DNA from: Microbacterium sp. CPCC 204701
GTDB taxonomy: Bacteria; Actinomycetota; Actinomycetes; Actinomycetales; Microbacteriaceae
Direction: 5' to 3'
DNA: 36,744 nucleotides
Assembly (NCBI RefSeq): GCF_004010105.1
Contig: NZ_RRYE01000007.1
Coordinates: 1-36,744, forward strand
The notes under the pieces were generated by a model. The model saw only the letters and a program-made list of their open reading frames with translations. It did no database searches and was not told the origin of the DNA. Of this stretch, positions 24,558-32,421 are shown one piece after another. The position numbers and the translations under genes were made by a program. Numbering within the stretch: the first letter of the stretch is position 1; each line of letters begins with the position of its first letter.

Positions 24558-25133
24558 ATGGCGCTCAGGTACGCGATACTCGGTTATCTCAGCTCCGGAC
24601 CCGGGTCGGGTTACGACCTCGTCCAGCAGATGGACGGCGACCTCGGTTGGTTCTGGGCTGCATCGCACAGCCAGATCTATCCCGAACTGCGCAACCTCGA
24701 AACGGCCGGCCTCATCGAGGGAACGGCGACGACCGTCGGCGAACGCCTCGAGAAGCGCGTCTACTCGCTGACCGAAGAGGGCGCCCGGCAGTTACAGGCA
24801 TGGACCGAGAAGACGCCGCAGTATCGACCGAACCGCGACGCGGAGCGCCTGCAGCTGATCTTCGCCGACGGCAACGGCGTCGAGTCGATCCGCGCGCATC
24901 TCGAGACGCATCTCGACCACTTCACCCGCCGTCGGGCGCAGCTCATCGGCATGCGCGACCGCATCCTCAACCGCGAGCATCCGCGCGTCGAGCAGCGTCT
25001 GGCGTTGAAGGACGCGCAGGGCCGGGAGCTCAGCCTGTTCCTGCGGGACATCGCCTACGGGGGCGACCTGCGCCGCGCCGAAGGGGAGATCGCGTGGGCG
25101 AAGGAGAGCCTCGCCCGCCTCGACGAGCTCTGA
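24558..25133 (+). CDS. PadR-family transcriptional regulator
   Basis: A 191-aa PadR-type repressor. It has an N-terminal winged helix (ALRYAILGYLSSGPGSGYDL, SHSQIYPELRNLETAGLI, KRVYSLTEEGARQL) and a C-terminal helical dimerisation domain (about residues 95-191, Vir_act_alpha_C type). PadR proteins typically respond to phenolic acids or other aromatic ligands. It is divergent from the ring-cleavage operon and shares its regulatory region, so it likely represses that operon and itself. A perfect 15-bp stem follows the stop. Confidence 0.93.
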   Translation: MALRYAILGYLSSGPGSGYDLVQQMDGDLGWFWAASHSQIYPELRNLETAGLIEGTATTVGERLEKRVYSLTEEGARQLQAWTEKTPQYRPNRDAERLQLIFADGNGVESIRAHLETHLDHFTRRRAQLIGMRDRILNREHPRVEQRLALKDAQGRELSLFLRDIAYGGDLRRAEGEIAWAKESLARLDEL

Positions 25134-25141
25134 CACGCGAA

Positions 25142-25175
25142 GGAGGTGCGCCGACCGGGGGGTCGGCGCACCTCC
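25142..25175. terminator. Bidirectional hairpin between padR and amidohydrolase gene
   Basis: GGAGGTGCGCCGACC (25142-25156) pairs perfectly with GGTCGGCGCACCTCC (25161-25175) around a GGGG loop. It sits between two convergent genes, so it can stop transcription from both sides. It has no T-run, as usual in high-GC actinobacteria. Confidence 0.85.
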
Positions 25176-25198
25176 GCGAGTGCGAAGGGGAGGGGCGA

Positions 25199-26623
25199 TC
25201 AGGAGAGGCTCGTGAGCCGCTCTGACCATTCCTCCGCCTCGTGGGTCAGGTTCGCTGCGTCGTCCATCTCACCTGCGACGGACAGCAGGTAGTCGCGGGA
25301 GTCGTCGAGCCGTCCGAGCAGGTCGCCGATCTGGGTGTCGGTGAGCTTGCCGGCGCGCTTTCGCACCTTGCCGTTCACGATCACAGTGTCGACATTGCCG
25401 GCGTGCGCGTGTAGCACGAGATCCGCCACCGGGTCGAGCACGGGCGCGAGGTTGAGCGACCGTGCGTTGACGAGAACGATGTCGGCGAGTTTGCCCGGCG
25501 CGAGTGTGCCGATCTCGCTCTCCAGGCCGATCGCGCGTGCGCCCTCGAGCGTCGCCCAACGGAACACGTCGCGCGTGCTCACTGGCTGATCGACGATCGT
25601 CTCGTAGTTGCTCCCCGGGCCGTCATTGATCTGGTGACGCGAGAACGTCAGCGCCATCCTCATGTTGGCGTACATGTCGCCGGACATGCAGGTAACGCAG
25701 TCCGTACCGAGCGAGGGCTGCACCCCCGCGAGGAGGGCGTCGCGGTACGGCGTGGGCTGGGCGATGCCAAGAGCGATCTCGGAGTCGGGCGAGCTGGCGA
25801 AGTGGGCACCCAGGTCGCGCACGACGTCGAAATCATCGACGCGGAACTCGTTGCAATGCGACAGCACCGCGCGGTGGTCCACGAGACCCTTGCCGACGAG
25901 CGTGTGGAAGCCGCGTGTGATGGGCGCGTTCCCCGGACCACAGTGCGTGTGCGAGGTCCACACGGCATCCATGTCCAGCGCCGACTGCACCTCATTGACC
26001 GTAAGGTCCAGCGGCAGCAAATTTTGCTCCGTGATTGCGACGCCCATGCGAAGCAGACTCGAGTCCGACGAGTTGAAGTAGCGCTCCTTGATCCGGAACG
26101 CGTCCTTGACCCGATCGGCGTGAGACGCGAACGCCTGCAGGCCCTCCACCTCGACCGGGCAGTAGCCGTACGCCCAGACGCCGCGGATGCCGGAGTTCAG
26201 CTCTGCCTCCACGAGAGCGACCGAGTGATCGGGCGTCACCACGCCGTGGCTGTGATCCAGCACGGAGGTCGTCCCACCGTCGATGAGCTCCAAGGCGCCG
26301 ACGAGCGTGCCCAGGTACACGTCCTCCGGCCGATAGCGGCTGAGGTAGTCGCGGCGGACGTCACTGAAGTAGCCGACGAGGGTGCGGTCCGCGACGACCC
26401 CGCGCAACGCCGTCTGCCAGAGGTGCTTGTGCGTGTCCACGAATCCGGGATGCACGATCATCCCCTCCGCGTCGATGACCTCGCATCCCTCCGGCGCGTC
26501 GATCGACGCCGCGATCTGGACGATGCGCTCACCTTCGATGAGCAGTGATCCGCGCCGCAGGTCGCCGATGGTCGGGTCCATCGAGACGATCCAGCCATTC
26601 TTGATGAGCGTGCGCTCCGTCAT
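25199..26623 (-). CDS. TRZ/ATZ-type metal-dependent amidohydrolase
   Basis: A 474-aa amidohydrolase-superfamily enzyme. The metal-binding residues are in order: DTHKHLWQ (H65, H67), SHTHCG (H225/H227), LSHCNE (H256) and GTDCVTC (D308). The N-terminal LIKNGWIVSMD and C-terminal LAPGKLADIVLVNA beta-sandwich segments are typical of the chlorohydrolase/deaminase (TrzN, AtzA, guanine deaminase) group, which removes amino, chloro or alkoxy groups. It is the last gene of the P450 operon, ending at a strong terminator. AAGGAG precedes the ATG 26623. The substrate is unknown. Confidence 0.87.
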   Translation of the reverse strand: MTERTLIKNGWIVSMDPTIGDLRRGSLLIEGERIVQIAASIDAPEGCEVIDAEGMIVHPGFVDTHKHLWQTALRGVVADRTLVGYFSDVRRDYLSRYRPEDVYLGTLVGALELIDGGTTSVLDHSHGVVTPDHSVALVEAELNSGIRGVWAYGYCPVEVEGLQAFASHADRVKDAFRIKERYFNSSDSSLLRMGVAITEQNLLPLDLTVNEVQSALDMDAVWTSHTHCGPGNAPITRGFHTLVGKGLVDHRAVLSHCNEFRVDDFDVVRDLGAHFASSPDSEIALGIAQPTPYRDALLAGVQPSLGTDCVTCMSGDMYANMRMALTFSRHQINDGPGSNYETIVDQPVSTRDVFRWATLEGARAIGLESEIGTLAPGKLADIVLVNARSLNLAPVLDPVADLVLHAHAGNVDTVIVNGKVRKRAGKLTDTQIGDLLGRLDDSRDYLLSVAGEMDDAANLTHEAEEWSERLTSLS

Positions 26624-26684
26624 GGTGTGTGACTCCTTACCCGGCAGCCCGCCGGATTCGTGGTGTGAAGTGATGTGGGGGTCG

Positions 26685-27875
26685 TCAGTCGACGATGGTG
26701 ACGACCTCGACCGGAACACTGTCGAGTCCGCGGATCGCACTGTTGATGCGTCGCTCGACCGGTCCGGTCAGATGGAACGATTCGACGCGGTCTGCGAGCA
26801 CCTCGAAGACGGAATGCGCCTCCATCCGCGCGAGGCCCTGCCCTACGCAGCCGTGCATCCCGTATCCGAACGCCAGGTGGTCGGACGCGTCACGCGTGAT
26901 GTCGAACTCCGCGGCGTTCTCGCCCCAGTGGCGCTCGTCGCGGTTCGCTGACGCGAACACGACCATCAGCCGGTCGCCGGCCGAGACCGGGGTCCCGAGC
27001 AGATCGACGTCGGTCGTGGCGACGCGCGTGAAGAACTGCAGCGGCGACTCCAGGCGGAGCACCTCGTTGAACGCGGAGGGAATAAGCGAGCGATCTGCGC
27101 GCAGCTCGTCCCACTGCTCCGGGTGCTCGGCGAAGAGGAGGATCGCCGAACTCAGCACATTGATCGTCGTGTCCATCGCCGCGCTCGTGTACGCCGACAG
27201 CAGGGTCGGTGCCTGATCCGGGCGGATGCGGCCGTCTTCGGCGGCCTGATAGATCGCCCGCCCCCAGCTACCTTCGGCAAGGTCGCGGGTCCCCACAGTC
27301 GCGAGCCACGCGTACTGTTCGCCCACCAGATCAGCCGTCGCGTAGGTGCGGGCCTTGTCGGGCGGTCCCATCATGTTGAAGATCGCGTCTGCCCACGGTA
27401 TGAGACGCGACCGGACGGCGTCGGGGATGCCGACGAGATCGGCCACGATCGTCGGCGGGAACACGCGCGCGAGATCGGTCACGGCATCAAACCGGCGGCG
27501 GTCGATGAGTGGCTCGATGAGCTCGAGGGCGCGCTGCTTTATGTCCATGCTCATCGTGCGCAGTCCGCGCGGCGAGAGAGGCTCAGCGAGGATACCGCGT
27601 AGCTGGTCGTGCAGCGGCGGGCTGGAGGCGAGGAGCGTTCCCTGAATGGCGTTGTTCACGTCGTCGTTGAGTCCGACGCCCTTATCGGATGTAAAGGTCT
27701 CCCAGTCCTCGAGTATGGCGCGCACGCCGTCGTAGCGGGCGACGGCCCAGCAACCGAGGACATCAAGCCACACGACGGGACCCTCGTCACGGATGCGCTT
27801 GTACGCCGGGTAGGGATCGAGCAGGGTCTCGTCGGCGAAGAGATCCACCGGCAGATTCGGGGTGGTCGTGGTCAT
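26685..27875 (-). CDS. Cytochrome P450, bacterial class I
   Basis: A 396-aa soluble P450 without a membrane anchor. The ExxR motif is E271-VL-R274, the I-helix oxygen motif is AAMDTT (about 232-237, normally AGxDTT), and the heme loop is FGYGMHGCVGQGLAR with C343 as thiolate ligand. It likely hydroxylates or O-dealkylates an aromatic compound using the ferredoxin and reductase encoded directly upstream. AAGGAGG lies before the ATG; 12 nt separate it from the reductase gene. Confidence 0.93.
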   Translation of the reverse strand: MTTTTPNLPVDLFADETLLDPYPAYKRIRDEGPVVWLDVLGCWAVARYDGVRAILEDWETFTSDKGVGLNDDVNNAIQGTLLASSPPLHDQLRGILAEPLSPRGLRTMSMDIKQRALELIEPLIDRRRFDAVTDLARVFPPTIVADLVGIPDAVRSRLIPWADAIFNMMGPPDKARTYATADLVGEQYAWLATVGTRDLAEGSWGRAIYQAAEDGRIRPDQAPTLLSAYTSAAMDTTINVLSSAILLFAEHPEQWDELRADRSLIPSAFNEVLRLESPLQFFTRVATTDVDLLGTPVSAGDRLMVVFASANRDERHWGENAAEFDITRDASDHLAFGYGMHGCVGQGLARMEAHSVFEVLADRVESFHLTGPVERRINSAIRGLDSVPVEVVTIVD

Positions 27876-27887
27876 TCTTCCTCCTTG

Positions 27888-29030
27888 TCAGGCCTGTCCC
27901 GCGTGCGCGTGCAGGCGCGAGATCGGAATGTGTCGGTTCAGCGCGACTGCCGCGACAGGGCTGCCGTCGGTCGACCAGCGCCACAGCGCGGTCAGGTCCG
28001 CGAGGTCGCCGTCGAGGAGTTCGGGCTCGTGATCGGGAATTCCCTCACCGGCGACCTTCAGGGACAGGTCGAACTGGTGGGTCCAGAAGTAGGGGCGTGC
28101 CACGTACGGCTCGGCCTCGTCGCCGCGGAGAAGCGCGGCCGCCGCCGACCGTCCCTGACCGAGCGCGCTGGACCAGTGCGGGGTGCGCGCCCGGCCCTGG
28201 AGAGAGACGACGTCGCCGGCAGCGACGATATCGGATGCTACGCGGCACCGCTCGTCGACAATCAGCCCGGGAGACACGGAGAGCCCGGAGTCCCGGAGCC
28301 ACGCGACGTTCGGAACGCAACCGACGGCGGTGACGACCGCATCCGACTCGATGGTCTCGCCACCCGCACGTACGCGCGTGCGCCCGCCTGCGGCTTCGAG
28401 CACCGCACCCTTGGAAGCCACGCTGTAGATCACACCCGCGTCGAGCGCGCGGTCGAGGATGAGCTGCGACACATAAGGACCAAGGGCGGAGAGCATGGGG
28501 GCGGTCGTTCCGATCACGGTGACGTCCATGCCGGCGCTCGCTGCGGTGGAGGCGATTTCCATTCCTAGTACTCCGCCGCCGACGACCGTCAGGCGATGAC
28601 CGTCGACCAAGAGGGCCCGGAGGGCACGCGCGTCGTCCGCGGTGCGCAGAACAGTTTCATCGAGACCGTCGGGATTGCCGCCCCAGTCGCGCAGGGTTGC
28701 CGCGCGCGCACCCGTCGCGATGACGAGGCCGTCGTAGGGAACCTCGTCGCCGTCGAGCAGTACGCGCCTGCGGTCGCGGTCGAGACCGTGCGCGGCCACG
28801 CCGGCGATGAGGTCGATGTCGAGGTGATCGAGATCCGGGAGGCGGATGTCATCGTCGGTCTCCGAACCCGCGAGGAACGCCTTCGAGAGAGGGGGCTTGC
28901 TGTACGGCTGCTCGGTCTCGTCGCCGATGAGCGTGATCGTGCCGTCGAAACCGTCCGCGCGCAGCTCCTCCGCAGCCGTGATGCCGGCGATGGAAGTGCC
29001 GACGATCACGATGCGGCGCGGCGCGGTCAT
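27888..29030 (-). CDS. NAD(P)H-dependent ferredoxin reductase (FAD)
   Basis: A 380-aa putidaredoxin/rubredoxin-reductase-like flavoprotein. It has an FAD motif VIVGTSIAGITAAEEL at the N-terminus, PYSKPPLSKAFLAG (flavin-contacting loop), an NAD(P)-binding VVGGGVLGMEIA, and SDIVAAGDVV near the C-terminal part. It should pass electrons from NAD(P)H to the ferredoxin for the P450. The start overlaps the ferredoxin stop by four bases (ATGA), showing a tightly coupled electron-transfer operon. Confidence 0.93.
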   Translation of the reverse strand: MTAPRRIVIVGTSIAGITAAEELRADGFDGTITLIGDETEQPYSKPPLSKAFLAGSETDDDIRLPDLDHLDIDLIAGVAAHGLDRDRRRVLLDGDEVPYDGLVIATGARAATLRDWGGNPDGLDETVLRTADDARALRALLVDGHRLTVVGGGVLGMEIASTAASAGMDVTVIGTTAPMLSALGPYVSQLILDRALDAGVIYSVASKGAVLEAAGGRTRVRAGGETIESDAVVTAVGCVPNVAWLRDSGLSVSPGLIVDERCRVASDIVAAGDVVSLQGRARTPHWSSALGQGRSAAAALLRGDEAEPYVARPYFWTHQFDLSLKVAGEGIPDHEPELLDGDLADLTALWRWSTDGSPVAAVALNRHIPISRLHAHAGQA

Positions 29031-29254
29031 GCTCCGGCGGATTCGAGGCGCAGGGCGGCGACCGGGCAGCTGCGAACCGCCTTCTGCGCCATATCCAACT
29101 GCTCGGGGGTGACGTGGTCGACGAGCATGTGGAGGTTTCCCTCGTCGTCGAGCCGCACCAGTTCGGCCGCACGCTCCTCACAGAAGCCGTACCCCTCGCA
29201 ACGCGACTCGTTCAGATGAAGCACGGTGGTGCCCGACTGCGTCTGCTCCGGCAT
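29027..29254 (-). CDS. [3Fe-4S]-type ferredoxin for P450
   Basis: A 75-aa ferredoxin with ligands C19, C25 and C63 in CEGYGFC and SCPVAAL. The position that is Cys in [4Fe-4S] proteins is Tyr22 here, fitting a three-Cys [3Fe-4S] cluster as in several actinobacterial P450 partners. Start ATG 29254 has GGAGG nine bases upstream; the longer GTG frame at 29275 would swallow that site. It is first in the operon, with a good promoter upstream. Confidence 0.9.
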   Translation of the reverse strand: MPEQTQSGTTVLHLNESRCEGYGFCEERAAELVRLDDEGNLHMLVDHVTPEQLDMAQKAVRSCPVAALRLESAGA

Positions 29255-29372
29255 AGCCGATGACCTCCTCGTCACTGCGATGTGGCTTCACAGTAGGTGA
29301 GCAAATTCGCTTGTGTCAATCCTGACCTGTAACTTCTTGCATGATTGGTCGATTCCAGTTTAGGTTCAGTGC
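29255..29372. promoter_or_regulatory. Divergent promoters, ferredoxin operon and HtaA gene
   Basis: Minus strand: TTGACA (29319-29314) and TACTGT (29295-29290), 18-bp spacer, drive the ferredoxin-P450 operon. Plus strand: TTGCAT (29337-29342) and TTAGGT (29360-29365), 17-bp spacer, would start transcription almost at the ATG 29373, and no ribosome site is visible there, so that mRNA may be leaderless. GCATGATTGG (29339-29348) and GCATGATCGG (29371-29380) form a 32-nt spaced direct repeat. No ATGT-N8-ACAT site was found. Confidence 0.6.
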
Positions 29373-29870
29373 ATGATCGGAGAACTGCTGTGGGCCGTGA
29401 AGACGTCCCTCTTGGGCTACGTCGCCGCGCAGGCCGACGGGACGATCGAGGTGACGGGCGGCGCGGAGCGTTCGGATGACCGTCGTTTCCGGTTCCCGCT
29501 CGTGCCCCAGCCGGGCGAGCCGACGGGCACGCTGATGTTCCGGGGCGGCATCCGTCTCCACGCCCACGGCGGCCTGATGGACGTCACGCTGGAGGATCCG
29601 TGGATCTCGACGGGCGCCGAGTCGACCGTGTCTGTACTTGCGACGACGGGCGGTGAGGATCCCGAGCGCATCGTCCTGGCGCGGTTCGCCCTCCTTCCCG
29701 ACGGCGAGCACGCCTGGCGCGGCGAGCGCGTGCGGCTTACATCCGACGGCGCGTTCGCGCTCGGCGGTCTGCAGTACCACGAGCACCAGCAAGTCGACGA
29801 TCTCGCGTTCTCCGCACCCGCGGGCGACGCCCCCGATACCACCCACCTGACAGAGAAGAGCTCGCGATGA
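29373..29870 (+). CDS. Single HtaA-domain protein, cytoplasmic
   Basis: A 165-aa protein that is nearly all one HtaA-like domain. It shows the conserved LLWAVKTSLLGYV start, FRFPL, GTLMFRGGIRLHAHGGLMDVTLEDPWIS, and later Leu/Ala-rich strands. HtaA domains in Corynebacterium bind heme on the cell surface, but this protein has no signal peptide, no membrane segment and only one domain. Its role next to a P450 operon is unknown; heme handling or a hydrophobic-ligand role are both open. It overlaps the cupin gene by four bases. Confidence 0.75.
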   Translation: MIGELLWAVKTSLLGYVAAQADGTIEVTGGAERSDDRRFRFPLVPQPGEPTGTLMFRGGIRLHAHGGLMDVTLEDPWISTGAESTVSVLATTGGEDPERIVLARFALLPDGEHAWRGERVRLTSDGAFALGGLQYHEHQQVDDLAFSAPAGDAPDTTHLTEKSSR

Positions 29871-30325
29871 CCGATAGGCTGCGACGGATCGTGACCGCCG
29901 ACGACAGCGACGGCCGCGCCGTCTTCGTGGCGGACGGCCCGAACCCGCACGTATGGGAGGCACCCGACGGCGGCCCGGTCTTCGAGCTGTGGGCGGATGA
30001 CGGCGCGTCAGACAGCGGTGTCGGCTTCGACGATCCGGTCCTGCGCGGGTCTGCGCTCGCACCGCCCGAGCGCGGCTCGGTGTTCCGCATCGTCGACTTC
30101 GCCCCGCGCGCACCCGGCGAGCAGGTACACATGCACCGCACGCCCTCCCTCGACTACTGCTACGTGATCGAAGGCGACATCGTCGCGGTGCTCGACGACG
30201 AGGAGCGGCGAATGTCCACGGGCGACGTGCTCGTCCAGCGCGGCACCAACCATGGATGGCGCAACGAGTCAAGCAAGATGTGCCGCATGCTCTTCGTCCT
30301 CATCGGCGCGCCGTCCCTGGGTTGA
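29867..30325 (+). CDS. Cupin-domain protein
   Basis: A 152-aa single cupin. Motif 1 is in PGEQVHMHRTPSLDYCYVIEG (His pair and later residues) and motif 2 in STGDVLVQRGTNHGWRN. Small cupins of this kind occur in aromatic catabolic clusters as isomerases, dioxygenase-like proteins or sensors; function here cannot be set. It is translated with the HtaA-domain gene (ATGA overlap) and is the last gene before the gene-poor stretch next to dnaB. Confidence 0.85.
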   Translation: MTDRLRRIVTADDSDGRAVFVADGPNPHVWEAPDGGPVFELWADDGASDSGVGFDDPVLRGSALAPPERGSVFRIVDFAPRAPGEQVHMHRTPSLDYCYVIEGDIVAVLDDEERRMSTGDVLVQRGTNHGWRNESSKMCRMLFVLIGAPSLG

Positions 30326-31047
30326 ACTCGGGGAAGGGTCATCTCGCGCGGGGTGCCGCTGAGGTTGGCGGGACTTTCGCGGCGAAGGTCGCTCAGCTGC
30401 ACTCGGAGGACCCCCCAGTCGAAAGAGCAATGTGCGCGCCGAGCGCACGCTAGGCAAGCAACCCCGACCCGAGAGGACCCTAGGAGTCCTCTCCGAGAAG
30501 CGGCAGCGACCGCAGCGCCGCCCTGACGGGGTCGATCATCTGGTCAAGCTGCCAGGAGATCTCATATCAGCAGTAACCGCATTGCCGGGTGCCGACAGGT
30601 GCCGTGCCTTTCGCCGCATACGCCGCAGCGCCGAGAACATGAGCTCCCATGTGAGCCACCCCGCGGCCTGGTCGGCAGCCCACGCAGCGGTCTGTGCAGC
30701 CGAACGATACCGCCTGAGACGCGCGGACTGCCACGAGGCGATGCGTGTCTCACCAGCGGCATCGAGCGTGCCCGCCGCAACGCTCGAGCTCGGGTGAAGC
30801 CGTCCGGCGTCGGCCGTCGTCAGGTGCCTGGGACTCCAACAGGAAGGGCACTCTCTCGACTCAGTCCGCGGCCATAGTTGCAGCGAGTCGGCGGTCGGCA
30901 CCGCTGAGCGATTGCGGAGAAGTCACACGAGCACCTTCGCACGATTCGGCGCCGAGCGGAGCATTAGCACCGGGGCCGAAATGTCCATTTGGACACGCGG
31001 TGGACATCTCACCCGCGAAACGGACGACTCCAACCGGAACCTACACC
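30326..31047. other. Gene-poor stretch 3' of dnaB, probable remnant DNA
   Basis: About 720 bp with several overlapping short frames, none with a ribosome site or a recognisable domain. A 121-codon minus-strand frame (30536-30901) is rich in Arg and Ala and looks non-coding or decayed. The right end carries the second IS-end-like module, which runs into the dnaB stop codon. No clear dnaB terminator was seen. Confidence 0.5.
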
Positions 31048-31050
31048 TCA
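30982..31050 (-). repeat. IS-end-like module, copy 2, touching dnaB stop
   Basis: Plus-strand order: TGTCCA-TT-TGGACA inverted pair (30982-30995), TGGACA (31001-31006), 14 nt, CGGACG (31021-31026), 9 nt, GGAACCTACACCTCA (31036-31050). GACATCTC, a 25-nt gap and the final 15-mer are shared exactly with 16188-16235. The last three bases are the complement of the dnaB TGA. The box sequence differs from copy 1 (TGGACA versus CCGACA) while the spacing is the same, apart from a 3-nt longer gap after the palindrome. Confidence 0.55.
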
Positions 31051-32421
31051 CCCGAAGTCGCCCGGCGCCATGTCGGTGAAGCGCGAGAAGTGGCCCTGGA
31101 AGGCGACTGTGATCGTGTCGGTAGGGCCGTTGCGGTGCTTGGCCACGATGAGGTCGGCCTCACCGGCGCGCGGGGAGTCCTTCTCGTAGGCCGCCTCGCG
31201 GTGCAGCAGCACGACCATGTCGGCGTCCTGCTCGATCGAGCCCGACTCGCGGAGATCGGAGAGGGCGGGCTTCTTGTCGGCGCGCTGCTCGGGACCACGG
31301 TTCAGCTGCGACAGCGCGATCACCGGACACTGCAGCTCTTTGGCGAGGAGCTTGAGGGCACGCGAGAACTCCGAGACCTCCTGCTGTCGCGACTCCACGC
31401 GCTTGCCCGAGGTCATGAGCTGCAGATAGTCGATGACGACCATCTTCAATCCGGCCCGCTGCTTGAGCCTGCGGCACTTCGCCCTGATCTCGACGAGCGT
31501 CATGTTCGGGCTGTCGTCGATGTAGAGCGGTGCGTCATTGATGCGACCCCGCGTCGCGGCGATCGTCGTCCAGTCGCGTGAATCGAGCGTGCCCTTGCGC
31601 ATCGACTGCAGCGGCACCGCGCCCTCGGCGCTCATGAGACGCATCGCGATCTCGCTGCGCCCCATCTCGAGCGAGAAGAAGATCGTCGGCATGTCGTGCT
31701 TGATCGCGGCGGCCCGCGCAAAATCCAGAGCCAGGGTGCTCTTGCCCATCGCAGGTCGTGCGGCGATGATGATCATCTGCCCCGGGTGCAGCCCGTTGGT
31801 CAGCTGGTCGAGACCCGCGAAGCCGGTCGGGATGCCGGTCATCTGGCCGTCACGACCCCGCGCCGCCTCGATCTCTTCGACCGCGGCATCCACCGCGATC
31901 GTGAGCGGCACGTAGTCCTCGGCTGCCTCCGCACCGGTCACCGAATAGATCTCGGCCTGGGCGTTGTTGACCAGGTCGAGCGCCTCGCCCTGCCCCGAGT
32001 ACCCCATCTGCACGATGCGCGTGCCGGCCTCGACCAGGCGCCGCAGCAGCGCGCGCTCCGACACGATCGACGCGTAGTAGCCGGCGTTGGCGGCGGTCGG
32101 CACGATCGAGGTGAGCGTGTGCAGGTAGTCGGCGCCGCCGGCGCGCTGCAGCTCTCCGGTCTTGATGAGCTCGTCGGTGACCGCGACGACGTCGGTCGGC
32201 TCTCCGTGCGAGTAGAGCGTGAGGATGGCCTCGAAGATCAGCTCGTGCTTGGGGATGTAGAAGTCGGTGCCCCGAAGCGTCTCGATGACGTCGGCGACGG
32301 CATCCTTCGACAGCAGCATTCCGCCGAGGGCGCTCTGCTCGGCGAGCAGGTCGTGCGGGGGAGTGCGCTCGTACTCACGGGGACCCCCCATGCGCTCCTC
32401 GGAGATGTCGGCGATCGACAT
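31048..32421 (-). CDS. dnaB: Replicative DNA helicase DnaB
   Basis: A 457-aa hexameric helicase. The N-terminal domain begins PPHDLLAEQSALGGMLL. The RecA-like core has Walker A ARPAMGKST (K227), FFSLEMGRSEIAMRLMS, Walker B VVIDYLQLM, and the C-terminal ALSQLNRGPEQR and SGSIEQDADMVVLLHR motifs. No intein interrupts the motifs. ATG 32421 follows a GGAGG; the in-frame ATG at 32496 adds a non-conserved leader. It lies in the ssb-rpsR-rplI neighbourhood usual for actinobacteria, but two secreted-protein genes intervene. Confidence 0.97.
   Translation of the reverse strand: MSIADISEERMGGPREYERTPPHDLLAEQSALGGMLLSKDAVADVIETLRGTDFYIPKHELIFEAILTLYSHGEPTDVVAVTDELIKTGELQRAGGADYLHTLTSIVPTAANAGYYASIVSERALLRRLVEAGTRIVQMGYSGQGEALDLVNNAQAEIYSVTGAEAAEDYVPLTIAVDAAVEEIEAARGRDGQMTGIPTGFAGLDQLTNGLHPGQMIIIAARPAMGKSTLALDFARAAAIKHDMPTIFFSLEMGRSEIAMRLMSAEGAVPLQSMRKGTLDSRDWTTIAATRGRINDAPLYIDDSPNMTLVEIRAKCRRLKQRAGLKMVVIDYLQLMTSGKRVESRQQEVSEFSRALKLLAKELQCPVIALSQLNRGPEQRADKKPALSDLRESGSIEQDADMVVLLHREAAYEKDSPRAGEADLIVAKHRNGPTDTITVAFQGHFSRFTDMAPGDFG

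Noticed and set aside
30536-30901. 121-aa minus-strand protein 3' of dnaB
   Set aside because: The composition (Arg/Ala/Ser), absence of a ribosome site and lack of any motif do not support a gene.
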